Assembly: GCF_000287055.2 (NCBI RefSeq) | Contig: NZ_AJYQ02000118.1 | Location: 1-64,000 of the forward strand | From: Vibrio genomosp. F10 str. ZF-129 | Lineage (GTDB): Bacteria > Pseudomonadota > Gammaproteobacteria > Enterobacterales > Vibrionaceae | Length of the DNA stretch: 64,000 nt | Reading direction: 5' to 3' | Part shown: piece after piece, positions 47,929 through 58,485 of the stretch | Numbering within the stretch: position 1 is the stretch's first letter | How the letters are laid out: each line of letters begins with the position of its first letter | The notes under the pieces: model-generated | What the model was told of the DNA's origin: nothing | What the model saw: only the letters and a program-made list of their open reading frames with translations | The model's database searches: none | Position numbers and translations under genes: made by a program

Positions 47929-49305
47929 CTACAGGTTTTCTTCAGCGAATTCGGCGAGTCGACTACGAACGACCCCGTTTAAGTGTATGTTGGCGCTGCC
48001 TTCAAAATTCTTAAATCGCTCGACCATGTAAGTCAGCCCTGATGTGACGGGCGTAAGGTAGTGGGAATCAATCTGAGCAAGATTACCTGAGCAGACGATT
48101 TTGGTGCCTTCTCCACAGCGGGTGATGATGGTTTTGATTTGAGATGCGGTTAAGTTTTGACATTCATCGAGCAAGACAAAAGCATTTTGAATGGATCGAC
48201 CACGCATGAAGTTAATCGATTTAAATTGAATATTGGCTTTATCACAGATGTATTTCATCGACCCTTCGGTACAGTGGTCGTGTTTATGCAGCGCTTCGAG
48301 TGTATCGGTGATAGCAGCAAGCCAAGGCATCATTTTCTCTTCTTCACTGCCGGGCAAGAAACCAATAGATTCACCGATATCAGGGGTGTTTCGAGTCACA
48401 ATGATTTTATCGAACATCTTCTTCTCAATGGTTTGTTCCAGTGCGGCAGCCATCGCCAACAATGTCTTACCACTCCCTGCCGCCCCCGTTAAGATGACCA
48501 GATCAATATCAGGGTCGAGTAGGGCATCCATCGCCATGCCTTGATAGATGTTTTTCGGCGTGATGTCCCATGCACGTTTATGCATCATTCGTTCGCGGCT
48601 GAGATCTTGTAGCGTGATGCTGTCATCAGATATTTCGGCCACTCTCGCCGCAAAGTCACTCTCTTCGTCGATGATGTATTGATTGATGAATGTGGGTTCA
48701 AAGGGTTCGCGATCGAGAGTGTGGAAAGTTTTCCCCCCAATAGATTGACTGTCGACTTCTTCAACGCTCTCCCAGAATGCGCCTTTGCGTTGTTGGAAGC
48801 CTTTGGTGAGGTATTGAACGTCGTCAATGAGTTGATCGGTTCGATAATCTTCAACAAAGCGGACACCCGCGCCTTTAGCCCTCAAACGCATATTAATGTC
48901 TTTGGTGATTAAGATGACTTCTCGGGGAGCGTGCTTGGTTTGTAAATCGAGTACCGCATTGAGAATACGGTTATCACCTGCTTTATCCGCAAAGGCTTTG
49001 ACGGTTTCCTGCAATTCAAAATCAGCAACAATAGAAATAGACCCGGTTGCGGCTATCTCTTTGGAAAATTGAATGCCTTCTGAAATCTCATCGGGCGTGG
49101 CGTCTTTGAAAATGCCTTCTAAAGCACGAATGGCCACTCGCGCGTCTCGAGCAACATCTCGCTTACTGTCTTTGATTCGGTCAAGCTCTTCAAGCACCGT
49201 CATGGGAATGAGCACGTCATGCTCTTGAAAGGAGTAGATAGCAAAAGGTTCGTGAAGCAGGATATTGGTGTCAAGAACGAATAGTTTTCGATCGGTATCA
49301 GTCAT
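47929..49305 (-). CDS. PIN domain-PhoH ATPase fusion (PhoH2-like)
   Basis: A 458-aa protein combining an N-terminal PIN nuclease domain (residues 5-145; acidic residues in FVLDTNILLHEP, VLEELDRIK and KAGDNRILNAVLDL) with a C-terminal PhoH ATPase (about 235-458; Walker A GAAGSGKTLLA, Walker B VLLDECQNL). Fusions of this type act on RNA as helicase and nuclease in mycobacteria; the role in vibrios is unproven. The start MTDTDRKLFVLD follows AAGGAG; upstream in-frame codons overlap or precede that site. Candidate sigma-54 and CRP sites lie upstream. Single-gene unit. Confidence 0.9.
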   Translation of the reverse strand: MTDTDRKLFVLDTNILLHEPFAIYSFQEHDVLIPMTVLEELDRIKDSKRDVARDARVAIRALEGIFKDATPDEISEGIQFSKEIAATGSISIVADFELQETVKAFADKAGDNRILNAVLDLQTKHAPREVILITKDINMRLRAKGAGVRFVEDYRTDQLIDDVQYLTKGFQQRKGAFWESVEEVDSQSIGGKTFHTLDREPFEPTFINQYIIDEESDFAARVAEISDDSITLQDLSRERMMHKRAWDITPKNIYQGMAMDALLDPDIDLVILTGAAGSGKTLLAMAAALEQTIEKKMFDKIIVTRNTPDIGESIGFLPGSEEEKMMPWLAAITDTLEALHKHDHCTEGSMKYICDKANIQFKSINFMRGRSIQNAFVLLDECQNLTASQIKTIITRCGEGTKIVCSGNLAQIDSHYLTPVTSGLTYMVERFKNFEGSANIHLNGVVRSRLAEFAEENL

Positions 49306-49473
49306 AAGCATCTCCTTGCCGGCGGCATTGCTTAGCAGTCTTTCTTGCAGAAGAGGGCTGAGTGACAACGCGTTTGAAGATGCGTCGCACTTGGTACTTT
49401 AATCCAAGCCCTACAACTGCAAATCCGTGTTGATCTATTTCTATACCTAGTGGATCTATTTCTAGACATAAAA

Positions 49474-49489
49474 AGCATAATTTGTGCCA
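49474..49489 (-). promoter_or_regulatory. Sigma-54-like promoter of PIN-PhoH gene
   Basis: On the minus strand TGGCAC-N5-ATGCT keeps the invariant GG and GC with ten bases between. It matches TGGCACG-N4-TTGCW except at two positions. A start would fall near 49463, 158 bases before the gene. Confidence 0.35.
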
Positions 49490-49619
49490 TGAATGACCGT
49501 TGTGACACAAATTCATGCTTATTCATTAACGATTATAGCAACACTCAAACACACAAATGACATGCTTTTCTTACAGTTTGATGGCGGGCTGATTTCTGTT
49601 AAAAAATCCGTTGATACCT

Positions 49620-49635
49620 CGTGACCTATATCACA
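49620..49635. promoter_or_regulatory. CRP-like site
   Basis: Read on the minus strand TGTGA-TATAGG-TCACG matches the CRP half-sites TGTGA-N6-TCACA at 9 of 10 positions. It is 147 bases before rapA. Confidence 0.5.
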
Positions 49636-49781
49636 GCTTCAAGTAAGATTAGCGACCTTTTTTGGTGCGGATTTTTTCATGATTATTCTTTTGGGGTCAT
49701 CCTTTTTATGCCCGTACTGATGAAATACAAACTAATATAACAAAGAATATTTTCAATTTTGAATAATGAGGTAGTCGATTC

Positions 49782-52688
49782 ATGACATTTGCTTTGGGCC
49801 AGCGCTGGATCAGCGATACGGAAAGCGATTTAGGTTTAGGTACCGTGGTAGCAATGGATGCTCGTACAGTGACATTGATGTTTGCCGCCGCAGAAGAAAA
49901 TCGTGTATATGCACGCAGTGATGCTCCCGTGACCCGAGTGACATTCAATGTCGGCGATGTCGTTGAAAGCCAAGAAGGTTGGTCTATCAAGGTAGAACAA
50001 GTCGAAGAGAACAAAGGCGTTTACTTCTACCTTGGCACACGCAGTGATAACAACGAAGAAGTGATGTTGCGAGAGATCATGTTGAGCAATAATATTCGCT
50101 TCAACAAACCTCAAGATAAGTTGTTCGCGGGTCAAGTCGATCGTATGGATAACTTTGTGCTGCGTTACAAAGCATTGACCAACCAGTTTGAGCAGCATAA
50201 GAGCCCAATGCGTGGATTATGTGGCATGCGCGCCGGACTTATTCCTCATCAGCTCTACATTGCACACGAAGTGGGGCGCCGTCATGCTCCTCGTGTTTTA
50301 CTTGCCGATGAAGTGGGCCTAGGTAAAACCATTGAAGCAGGCATGATTATTCATCAGCAGGTTTTATCTGGCAGTGCTGAACGCATTTTGATCATTGTGC
50401 CTGAAACGCTTCAACATCAATGGTTGGTGGAAATGATGCGTCGTTTCAATTTGCATTTTTCAATTTTTGATGAAGAACGCTGTATCGAGGCATTCGCGGA
50501 AGCTGAAAATCCATTTGATACTCAGCAATACGTGTTGTGTTCTTTAGACTTCATTCGTAAAAGCCGTCGACGCTTTGAACAAGCGCTTGATGCTGATTGG
50601 GATCTGTTGGTGGTTGATGAAGCGCACCATCTAGAGTGGAGCCAAGATAAGCCGAGTCGAGAGTACCAAGTGATCGAAGGGCTTGCGGAGAAAACAGCGG
50701 GAGTGCTGTTGCTAACGGCAACGCCAGAACAGCTTGGTCGAGAAAGTCACTTTGCTCGTTTACGACTGCTTGATCCTGACCGTTTTTATGATTACGAGGC
50801 GTTTGTCCAAGAAGAAGAGCAATATGCGCCTGTCGCCGATTCCGTTGCTGCATTGTTTTCAGGTCACAAGCTGGAAAATGATGCAAAAAATCAAATCACA
50901 GAGCTGTTGTCTGAGCAAGATGTTGAGCCTCTTTTTCGCATTATTGAAAATGATGATCATGAAGAAGCCAAAACCGCTGCTCGCCAAGAGCTGATCGATA
51001 ACCTAATGGATCGCCATGGCACTGGTCGAGTATTGTTTAGAAATACACGCGCTGCGATCAAAGGCTTCCCAACACGCAATGTGCATTTGCTACCCATGGA
51101 GATTCCAACGCAATACGCGACCTCTATGCGTGTTTCTGGATTGATTGGCGGTAAGATAACGCCTCAAGCTCGCGCTTTAAAAAATCTTTACCCAGAAGAG
51201 ATCTTCCAAGAATTTGAAGGTGATGATGCCAGCTGGTGGCAGTTTGATTCACGTGTTAACTGGTTGATTGAAAAAGTACAAGAAAAGCGTAGTGAAAAAA
51301 TCTTAGTTATCGCTTCTCGCGCTAGTACGGCACTGCAATTAGAGCAAGCACTTCGCGAACGCGAAGGTATTCGTGCGACCGTTTTTCATGAAGGCATGTC
51401 GATCATTGAGCGTGATAAAGCAGCAGCGTATTTTGCTCAGGAAGAAGGCGGTGCGCAGGTTCTTCTGTGTAGCGAAATTGGTTCAGAAGGACGTAACTTC
51501 CAGTTTGCTAATCAACTCGTAATGTTTGATTTACCGTTTAACCCTGACCTGTTAGAGCAGCGTATTGGTCGCTTAGATCGTATTGGCCAACAACGAGATA
51601 TTGATATTCATGTCCCATATCTGAAAGGCACTTCCCAAGCAATCCTAGCGCGTTGGTTTGACGAAGGCTTGAATGCATTCAGAGAAACTTGCCCTACAGG
51701 TCGTGCTGTCTATGATAAATATTCTGATGCGTTAGTGGATATGCTGGCATCTGGTGAAATCGAGCAGCTTGATGAAGTCATCTCAGAATCTGCGAAACTG
51801 AATAAAGAACTCAAGTCTCAATTAGAAAATGGTCGAGATCGATTGCTTGAAATGCATTCTAATGGTGGCGATAAAGCGCAGGCCATTGTGGAGACTATTT
51901 CTGCAACCGATGGTGATACCAATCTGGTCAGTTTTGCATTGAGCTTATTCGATACCATTGGTTTAAACCAAGACGATAAAGGCGAAAATGCACTGGTTGT
52001 GACTCCATCAGAACACATGATGGTACCAAGCTACCCTGGCTTACCTTATGAAGGTGCGACGATCACTTTTGATCGTGAAACCGCATTATCACGTGAAGAT
52101 ATGAACTTTATCAGTTGGGAGCACCCAATGATTCAAGGTGGTATCGACTTGTTGATGAGTGAAGGTGTGGGGGCATCAGCGGTTTCGTTATTGAAAAATA
52201 AAGCGCTACCAGTCGGTACATTACTGTTAGAGCTTATCTATGTTGTGGATGCACAAGCGCCGAAACGCAGTGGTATTACTCGTTTCTTGCCACAAACCCC
52301 AATCCGTTTGATGATGGACGGACGTGGCAATGATCTCTCTGCCCAAGTGGAGTTCGATAGCTTTAACCGCCAACTCAGCCCTGTGAATCGTCATCTTGCT
52401 AGTAAACTGGTTTCTTCAGTACAAAATGAAGTCCACGGTTTGATTGAGGCGGGTGACAATCTGGTTGCTGAAAAAGTGGAAGCGGTTCGAGAGCAAGCCC
52501 AGAAAGAGATGTCAGCGAGCCTAAATGGTGAGTTGGAGCGCTTACAAGCCTTGAAAGCGGTGAACCCGAATATCCGTGATGAGGAGATTGAAGCGATTGA
52601 TGCACAAATCAAAGAGTTGACTGTCTATATCAGTAAAGCTCAGGTTCAATTGGATTCATTACGTTTGATTGTGGTGAGCCACAACTAA
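49782..52688 (+). CDS. rapA: RNA polymerase-associated helicase RapA
   Basis: Swi2/Snf2 ATPase that binds RNA polymerase and recycles it after transcription, 968 aa, the same length as E. coli RapA. N-terminal Tudor-like domains ([20 protein letters not shown]) are followed by the ATPase lobes: Walker [13 protein letters not shown] near residue 178, DEAH in [10 protein letters not shown] near 280, motif III LLTATP and motif [14 protein letters not shown] near 600. It is followed by rluA, as in E. coli. Confidence 0.97.
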   Translation: MTFALGQRWISDTESDLGLGTVVAMDARTVTLMFAAAEENRVYARSDAPVTRVTFNVGDVVESQEGWSIKVEQVEENKGVYFYLGTRSDNNEEVMLREIMLSNNIRFNKPQDKLFAGQVDRMDNFVLRYKALTNQFEQHKSPMRGLCGMRAGLIPHQLYIAHEVGRRHAPRVLLADEVGLGKTIEAGMIIHQQVLSGSAERILIIVPETLQHQWLVEMMRRFNLHFSIFDEERCIEAFAEAENPFDTQQYVLCSLDFIRKSRRRFEQALDADWDLLVVDEAHHLEWSQDKPSREYQVIEGLAEKTAGVLLLTATPEQLGRESHFARLRLLDPDRFYDYEAFVQEEEQYAPVADSVAALFSGHKLENDAKNQITELLSEQDVEPLFRIIENDDHEEAKTAARQELIDNLMDRHGTGRVLFRNTRAAIKGFPTRNVHLLPMEIPTQYATSMRVSGLIGGKITPQARALKNLYPEEIFQEFEGDDASWWQFDSRVNWLIEKVQEKRSEKILVIASRASTALQLEQALREREGIRATVFHEGMSIIERDKAAAYFAQEEGGAQVLLCSEIGSEGRNFQFANQLVMFDLPFNPDLLEQRIGRLDRIGQQRDIDIHVPYLKGTSQAILARWFDEGLNAFRETCPTGRAVYDKYSDALVDMLASGEIEQLDEVISESAKLNKELKSQLENGRDRLLEMHSNGGDKAQAIVETISATDGDTNLVSFALSLFDTIGLNQDDKGENALVVTPSEHMMVPSYPGLPYEGATITFDRETALSREDMNFISWEHPMIQGGIDLLMSEGVGASAVSLLKNKALPVGTLLLELIYVVDAQAPKRSGITRFLPQTPIRLMMDGRGNDLSAQVEFDSFNRQLSPVNRHLASKLVSSVQNEVHGLIEAGDNLVAEKVEAVREQAQKEMSASLNGELERLQALKAVNPNIRDEEIEAIDAQIKELTVYISKAQVQLDSLRLIVVSHN

Positions 52689-52699
52689 ACCTGTGTAGC

Positions 52700-52737
52700 T
52701 TTGACCAAAACTCGTAATTTTGACCAAAACTCGTAAT
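52700..52737. repeat. 19-bp perfect tandem duplication
   Basis: TTTGACCAAAACTCGTAAT occurs twice head-to-tail, 11 bases after the rapA stop codon. Looks like a recent slippage duplication. Confidence 0.9.
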
Positions 52738-52742
52738 ATCAT

Positions 52743-52794
52743 TGCTTCTAATAGAAAGGGCTACTCTTCTTTTTGTTAGAAGCATTTTTCTTTT
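52743..52794 (+). terminator. Terminator after rapA
   Basis: TGCTTCTAA pairs perfectly with TTAGAAGCA across a 24-base loop, followed by TTTTTCTTTT. Confidence 0.7.
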
Positions 52795-52820
52795 AGAAGC
52801 TAAAAGATAGAAGCTAAAAG
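52795..52820. repeat. 12-bp direct repeat, period 14
   Basis: AGAAGCTAAAAG occurs twice, separated by AT, between the rapA terminator and rluA. It shares AGAAGC with the terminator stem. Confidence 0.85.
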
Positions 52821-52874
52821 CATCTTTTGGCTAACAGCCATTTTTCTATTTTTAGTCCATGTTGAGAACTTACT

Positions 52875-53612
52875 ATGGCGATGCTCGAATACACACCACC
52901 AACCGATCCTTGGATTGATATTGTTTATGAAGATAACGATATCTTAGCGGTCAATAAGCCCTCAGGCCTTCTTTCTGTTCCCGGTCGTTTGGCTGATCAC
53001 TACGACAGTATGTGGAGTCGTTTAGTGGTGGAGTACCCTGAGATTCAAGTGGTGCATCGTTTGGATATGTCGACATCGGGTTTGATGCTACTGGCGAAAA
53101 ATAAACCGGCAGAACGATCATTGAAAAAGCAGTTTCAATACCGTTTAACGCATAAAATCTATTATGCGAGAGTCTGGGGCAGTCTTGAAGCTGAGCAGGG
53201 GAGTGTTGATTTGCCACTTATCTGTGATTGGCCGAATAGACCGAGACAGAAAGTCTGCTTTGATGACGGTAAGCCCTCGCAAACTAAGTATCAGTTGGTT
53301 GAGCATGAAGCGAGTACCTCAATTGTTCGTCTACTTCCCATTACTGGGCGATCTCATCAGCTTCGCGTTCACATGCAAGCCATAGGGCATTCGATTGTTG
53401 GCGATGAGTTTTATGCTAACGCAGAGGCGCTAGCGTTTAGCTCGCGTTTGGAGCTGCATGCCGCAGAGTTGAGTTTTTATCATCCTGCGACAGAGAAGCG
53501 ACAAACCATTTTTGTACCGTGTGACTTCTACCCAGGTGTTAACGCGCAAATTTTGCAACACTTTGATTGCCCAGAAACACTGCCTGATTACAAAACATTA
53601 CCACGCTGCTAA
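52875..53612 (+). CDS. rluA: Pseudouridine synthase RluA
   Basis: Dual-specificity enzyme for 23S rRNA U746 and tRNA U32, 245 aa (E. coli 219). The catalytic aspartate is in VVHRLDMSTSGLMLLAK near residue 61. NKPSGLLSVPGR and ITGRSHQLRVHMQAIGH are further family motifs. No S4 domain, as expected for RluA itself. Linkage to rapA supports the assignment over other RluA paralogues. The next gene starts 14 bases downstream. Confidence 0.93.
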   Translation: MAMLEYTPPTDPWIDIVYEDNDILAVNKPSGLLSVPGRLADHYDSMWSRLVVEYPEIQVVHRLDMSTSGLMLLAKNKPAERSLKKQFQYRLTHKIYYARVWGSLEAEQGSVDLPLICDWPNRPRQKVCFDDGKPSQTKYQLVEHEASTSIVRLLPITGRSHQLRVHMQAIGHSIVGDEFYANAEALAFSSRLELHAAELSFYHPATEKRQTIFVPCDFYPGVNAQILQHFDCPETLPDYKTLPRC

Positions 53613-53625
53613 ATAAGGAATCTTT

Positions 53626-54594
53626 ATGCCTTTGCCAACCGTCGTTTTTCTAGATAGAGCAACCGTCCCACAGCAGATAAACATCGCCACATTACCATTT
53701 GAGCATGAATGGATTGAATACGACTACACCTTACCTGAACAGTGTTTTGAGCGTATTAAAGACGCTGATATTGTGTTGGTCAATAAAGTCGTACTTGACG
53801 CTGATATCTTAGCTAAGCTACCGAACCTTAGCCTTATTGCCGTGGCTGCAACGGGGTATAACAATGTTGATGTTGAGTATTGTCGTGGTGCAAATATTGC
53901 CGTGACGAATGTGCAAGGCTATGCCACGCAGTCAGTGCCTGAACATGTCATTGCAATGCTGTTTACTCTTCGAAGAAATCTAGTTGGGTACCATCAAGAT
54001 ATTCAAAACGGTGAGTGGCAACGTGATAAACAGTTCTGTTTCTTTACTCATCCTATTGGGGATGTGGCGGGATCAACATTAGGCGTTATCGGTAGTGGTG
54101 CATTAGGTCAAGCAACGGCTGCATTAGCCAAAGCGATTGGTATGAAGGTTGTCTTTTCGGAGCGAAAGGGCGTACCAAGCAAAGATTGTCGAGAAGGTTA
54201 TTTACCGTTTGAAGAAGTCCTTCAGCAAGCCGATGTGATGACATTACATTGTCCGCTAACCACTCAAACACACCACATTATCTCAACGGCTGAATTTGAA
54301 AAGATGAAGCCAACCGCTATTTTGATTAATACCGGTCGAGGAGGGTTAGTTGATGAGCAAGCGTTGGTCAACGCACTGCAATCTGGCATGATCGCTGGAG
54401 CTGGGGTGGATGTCTTTACTCAAGAACCTGCTGATGAGCATAATCCGCTTTTGGCGAATGCCTCAATGCTTAACCTTATTTTGACTCCCCACGTTGCATG
54501 GGGAAGTGACTCATCGATTCAAAAGTTGGCTAATATCTTGATTGATAATGTGGTGGCCTTTCATGAAGGCCGTACACAAAATAGAGTGGTTTAG
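53626..54594 (+). CDS. D-2-hydroxyacid dehydrogenase (hydroxypyruvate/glycerate type)
   Basis: NAD(P)-dependent oxidoreductase of 322 aa. It shows the dinucleotide motif GVIGSGALGQA near residue 150, and the catalytic arginine in NTGRGGLVDE, glutamate in DVFTQEPA and histidine in TPHVAWGS, in the family order. The closest described role is HprA-like glycerate dehydrogenase, which interconverts hydroxypyruvate and D-glycerate, but relatives act on other 2-ketoacids. It is likely cotranscribed with rluA, 14 bases upstream. Confidence 0.9.
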   Translation: MPLPTVVFLDRATVPQQINIATLPFEHEWIEYDYTLPEQCFERIKDADIVLVNKVVLDADILAKLPNLSLIAVAATGYNNVDVEYCRGANIAVTNVQGYATQSVPEHVIAMLFTLRRNLVGYHQDIQNGEWQRDKQFCFFTHPIGDVAGSTLGVIGSGALGQATAALAKAIGMKVVFSERKGVPSKDCREGYLPFEEVLQQADVMTLHCPLTTQTHHIISTAEFEKMKPTAILINTGRGGLVDEQALVNALQSGMIAGAGVDVFTQEPADEHNPLLANASMLNLILTPHVAWGSDSSIQKLANILIDNVVAFHEGRTQNRVV

Positions 54595-54616
54595 GTTAGC
54601 TTATCAGTCTTGTGCC

Positions 54617-55345
54617 TTAGTCAGTCACCTGGCTTGCGTTCCATTGTTTAAGCCCTTGATTGAAAATGTCGAGTAACGCTTTTCCATCTGGGCTTTGTTT
54701 TGAAAATAAGAGGAAACTGTCATTACTCAAAAAAGGTTTAGGGTGGTAGGTAATACTGTCTTGCACCTCTTTTGGTTGTTGACTTAGGTTATACATGCCT
54801 ATCTGTCTTTCCTCTGGGTACAGATCGATTCTTTGATGTTTTAGTCGCAGGATATTTTGGCTAGGCTCTTTAACTCGGCTCATGCTGACTTGTTTTGAGT
54901 CTATGAGTTTATTGAGGGGCTCTCCGTAGCTGTAGCCTATGCCACCGCCAAGCTCTTTCCCTGTTAAGTCTTCTAAGCTAGACCAGCTAAACGGGGTTTC
55001 TTTATTGTAGAAAAAGACAAACTCTTCTTTTGCAACCGGATCGCTATAGTAGAAGTGTTCCGTTCGACTTTCATCAAACATCCATACCGCCGTTGCGTCG
55101 AATTCGCCTTCTTGTGCTTTTACGTAAGCTCGTGTCCAAGGGTAGAACTCAAATTCTACGGTATAGCCTTGAAGGGCAAAAACCTCGGTGATTTTTTTTC
55201 CTACTGAACCAAAAGCGTCGAGATCTTTTCCGATAAATGGAGGCCAATCTCCGGCGGAAATCTTTATGATCTTAGATGATGAAGAATCATCGGCGAAAGA
55301 GGGAAAGGCCAACATTAATACACTGAGCAATAGGCTAAATCTCAC
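54617..55345 (-). CDS. Periplasmic solute-binding protein family 3
   Basis: A 242-aa exported protein with signal peptide (MRFSLLLSVLMLAFPSFA) and an SBP_bac_3 fold: KISAGDWPPFIGKDLDAFGSVGKKITEVFAL at the N-terminus, WTRAYVKAQEGEFDA, then AVWMFDESRTEHFYYSDP. The family binds amino acids, but many stand-alone vibrio copies without ABC partners are sensors or orphans, as here: no permease or ATPase gene is near. Convergent with the dehydrogenase gene across only 22 bases. Ligand unknown. Confidence 0.85.
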   Translation of the reverse strand: MRFSLLLSVLMLAFPSFADDSSSSKIIKISAGDWPPFIGKDLDAFGSVGKKITEVFALQGYTVEFEFYPWTRAYVKAQEGEFDATAVWMFDESRTEHFYYSDPVAKEEFVFFYNKETPFSWSSLEDLTGKELGGGIGYSYGEPLNKLIDSKQVSMSRVKEPSQNILRLKHQRIDLYPEERQIGMYNLSQQPKEVQDSITYHPKPFLSNDSFLLFSKQSPDGKALLDIFNQGLKQWNASQVTD

Positions 55346-55426
55346 AGGGTACGTCCTTATGAATGCGGTAATTAACTAAAGATTAGAAGAGAATATTTGT
55401 TTGTTCAATGCTCAGAAAAAAGATCA

Positions 55427-55456
55427 TAAAAAAAGCCAACCGAGTGGTTGGCTTCT
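55427..55456 (-). terminator. Terminator after valS
   Basis: AAGCCAACC pairs perfectly with GGTTGGCTT around a 4-base loop, with a T7 run on the minus strand. Confidence 0.92.
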
Positions 55457-55475
55457 TGATGAGATTGCTTGGAAC

Positions 55476-58379
55476 TTAAAGTGCAGCGATGGTCGCTTTT
55501 TGCTCTTCAAGCTTAACCAGAGTCTCTTTATAGCTTGCTAGCTTTTCACGCTCTTTTGCGATAACAACTTCAGGTGCTTTAGCAACGAAACCTTCGTTAC
55601 CGAGTTTACCTTCGATACGTTTGATTTCGCCTTGAGTCTTAGCCACTTCTTTGTCTAGACGAGCAAGTTCTGCATCTTTGTCGATAAGACCCGCCATTGG
55701 GATCATCAGCTCAGATTTGCCAACTAACTTCGTTGCACAAGCCGGTAGTTCTTGTTGATCAGAAGGTTCGCCGTCTGCTAGAACCTTTATATCGTCTAGC
55801 TTAGCTAGAGAAGTAAGAACGATCTTGTTTGCTTCGATACGAGCTGCATCTTTCTCGTTCGCCACTTTGATCATCACTTCTAGGCCTTTGCTAGGAGCAA
55901 TGTCGTATTCCGCACGCAGGTTACGGATAGCGGTGATGAACGTTTTAACCCATTCGATGTCTTCTACGATCTCTGCATTGAAGTTCGCTTCATTAAACTG
56001 AGGCAGTGCTTGAGTCATAATGGTTCTGTCTTCAGAGTCAGGGCCTTCAACGCCGTCAATCAGTGGAATAACGCTCTGCCAGATAGATTCAGTGATGTAA
56101 GGAAGAACAGGGTGAGCAAGACGCAGAGTCTTCTCAAGAACCGTGATAAGCGTGTAACGAGTCGCTTGTTGTTGAGCTTCAGTACCTTTCCAAAGAACAG
56201 GTTTAGTTAGCTCTAAGTACCAGTCACAGAATTGGTTCCAGATGAATTCGTAAAGCGTGTTTGCTGCCATGTCTAGACGGTAGTTGTCTAGGTGAGCATT
56301 AAACTCTTTCGCGGCAACTTCAAACTGAGATTCAATCCACTTATCAGCCAGAGAGAATTCCATGTTTGCACGGTCTTCAACAGACAAAGACATGCCACAG
56401 TCGTGTTCTTCTGTATTCATCAGTACGTAACGGCTTGCGTTCCATAGCTTGTTACAGAAGTTACGGTAACCCTCAAGACGCTTCATGTCCCAGTTGATGT
56501 CACGGCCCGTTGAAGCCATAGCAGCAAGAGTGAAACGCAGTGCGTCCGTACCGTATGGTTCGATACCGTTTTCGAACGTTTTACGTGTCGCCTTCTCGAT
56601 TTTAGCCGCCAGTTTAGGTTGCATCATGTTGCCACAACGCTTTTCTACTAGCTCTTCAAGGCCGATGCCGTCAATCATGTCGATAGGGTCAAGTACGTTA
56701 CCTTTCGACTTAGACATTTTGTCGCCGTTTTCATCACGGATAAGGCCCGTCATGTAAACGGTTTTGAAAGGTACTTGAGCCTTGCCATCTTCGTCTTTTA
56801 CGAAGTGCATGGTCATCATGATCATACGAGCAACCCAGAAGAAGATAATATCAAAACCAGATACCAGTACTTCTGATGGGTGGAATGTTTTCATTGCTTC
56901 AGTGTCTTCAGGCCAGCCTTGTGTGCCGAACGTCCAAAGTGCAGAAGAGAACCAGGTATCCAGTACGTCGTCGTCTTGCTTAAGCACAACAACAGGCGCT
57001 AGGTTGTTCTTTTCACGAACTTCTTCTTCTGTGCGACCTACGTAAACTTTACCATCGTTGTCATACCACGCTGGGATACGGTGGCCCCACCAAAGTTGAC
57101 GAGAGATACACCAGTCTTGCACGTCACGCATCCACGCGAAGTACATGTTTTCGTACTGCTTAGGTACGAATTGGATTTCACCATCTTCAACCGCTTTAAC
57201 CGCAGGTGCAGCAAGAGGCGCTGTGCGCACGTACCATTGGTCAGTCAGCATTGGTTCGATAACCACGCCACCACGGTCGCCGTAAGGGACAGTTAGGTCG
57301 TGATCTTTGATCTCGTCAAGAAGGCCTAGCTCTTCAAATTCAGCAACGGTTGCTCGGCGAGCAGCAAAGCGCTCCATGCCTTGGTATTTAGCAGGAAGTT
57401 CTGTTGAGTAGACATCGCTTTCTTCACCATTAGTCGTGAAGACTTCAGCCGCATCACGAATATCACCATTGAACGTTAGGATGTTGATCATTGGTAGGCT
57501 ATGGCGCTTGCCCACTTCGTAATCGTTGAAATCATGGGCTGGAGTGATTTTTACACAACCTGTGCCTTTATCCATATCGGCGTGCTCATCGCCTACGATA
57601 GGGATAAGACGGTTGACGATAGGAAGCAGGATTTTTTTACCGATAAGATCTTTGTAACGTGGATCTTCTGGGTTAACCGCAACACCTGTATCGCCAAGCA
57701 TAGTTTCAGGACGAGTCGTCGCAACAACGATGTAGTCTTTGCCATCAGCCGTTTTAACACCGTTCGCTAATGGGTAGCGGAAGTGCCACATGAAACCTTT
57801 TTTGTCTTTGTTTTCAACTTCAAGATCAGAAATTGCCGTGTGCAGTTTAGGATCCCAGTTTACTAGACGCTTACCACGGTAGATTAGGTCTTCTTCGTAT
57901 AGACGAACAAACACTTCTTGAGTCGCAGCCGATAGGCCGTCATCCATAGTGAATCGTTCACGATCCCAATCGACAGACGCACCAAGACGACGAAGTTGTT
58001 GAGTGATCGTGCCACCTGATTCCGCTTTCCAATCCCAGATCTTATCGATGAACGCTTCACGGCCGTAATCGTGTTTTGTTTTGCCTTCTTCTGCAGCAAT
58101 TTTACGTTCAACCACCATTTGTGTTGCGATACCAGCGTGGTCAGTACCCACTTGCCAAAGGGTATTCTTCCCTTTCATACGCTGCGCACGGATCAAGGTA
58201 TCCATAATGGTATCTTGGAATGCGTGGCCCATATGAAGGCTACCAGTAACGTTCGGTGGCGGGATCATGATGCTGTACGCTTCTTTTGATGTGTCACCGT
58301 GTGGCTTGAAGTAGCCTTTTTCTTCCCAAGCTTGATATAGCGCTTGTTCGATAGATGTTGGGTTGTATGTCTTTTCCAT
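55476..58379 (-). CDS. valS: Valyl-tRNA synthetase
   Basis: Class I aminoacyl-tRNA synthetase of 967 aa (E. coli 951). The HIGH-type motif is in [15 protein letters not shown] (near residue 43), the editing domain in [15 protein letters not shown], the KMSKS motif in [14 protein letters not shown] (near 555), followed by the anticodon domain and a C-terminal coiled coil ([20 protein letters not shown]). Last gene of pepA-holC-valS, the order known from E. coli. Confidence 0.97.
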   Translation of the reverse strand: MEKTYNPTSIEQALYQAWEEKGYFKPHGDTSKEAYSIMIPPPNVTGSLHMGHAFQDTIMDTLIRAQRMKGKNTLWQVGTDHAGIATQMVVERKIAAEEGKTKHDYGREAFIDKIWDWKAESGGTITQQLRRLGASVDWDRERFTMDDGLSAATQEVFVRLYEEDLIYRGKRLVNWDPKLHTAISDLEVENKDKKGFMWHFRYPLANGVKTADGKDYIVVATTRPETMLGDTGVAVNPEDPRYKDLIGKKILLPIVNRLIPIVGDEHADMDKGTGCVKITPAHDFNDYEVGKRHSLPMINILTFNGDIRDAAEVFTTNGEESDVYSTELPAKYQGMERFAARRATVAEFEELGLLDEIKDHDLTVPYGDRGGVVIEPMLTDQWYVRTAPLAAPAVKAVEDGEIQFVPKQYENMYFAWMRDVQDWCISRQLWWGHRIPAWYDNDGKVYVGRTEEEVREKNNLAPVVVLKQDDDVLDTWFSSALWTFGTQGWPEDTEAMKTFHPSEVLVSGFDIIFFWVARMIMMTMHFVKDEDGKAQVPFKTVYMTGLIRDENGDKMSKSKGNVLDPIDMIDGIGLEELVEKRCGNMMQPKLAAKIEKATRKTFENGIEPYGTDALRFTLAAMASTGRDINWDMKRLEGYRNFCNKLWNASRYVLMNTEEHDCGMSLSVEDRANMEFSLADKWIESQFEVAAKEFNAHLDNYRLDMAANTLYEFIWNQFCDWYLELTKPVLWKGTEAQQQATRYTLITVLEKTLRLAHPVLPYITESIWQSVIPLIDGVEGPDSEDRTIMTQALPQFNEANFNAEIVEDIEWVKTFITAIRNLRAEYDIAPSKGLEVMIKVANEKDAARIEANKIVLTSLAKLDDIKVLADGEPSDQQELPACATKLVGKSELMIPMAGLIDKDAELARLDKEVAKTQGEIKRIEGKLGNEGFVAKAPEVVIAKEREKLASYKETLVKLEEQKATIAAL

Positions 58380-58485
58380 AGTGCTCTTAAATCGGTACTG
58401 TGAATTAGTAAATGGTCAAACTTTATAAGTGAAGGATCTACGTCTGAAATAATTAGGCTAAGATCGCTTTAACTATAAGGTTTGA

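Larger units (their letters stand above)
49306..49781. promoter_or_regulatory. Divergent control region phoH-type gene / rapA
   Basis: This 476-base gap has no credible gene. It holds a direct repeat GATCTATTTCTA (49432-49443 and 49453-49464), a sigma-54-like element for the minus strand (49474-49489) and a CRP-like site (49620-49635). Confidence 0.5.
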
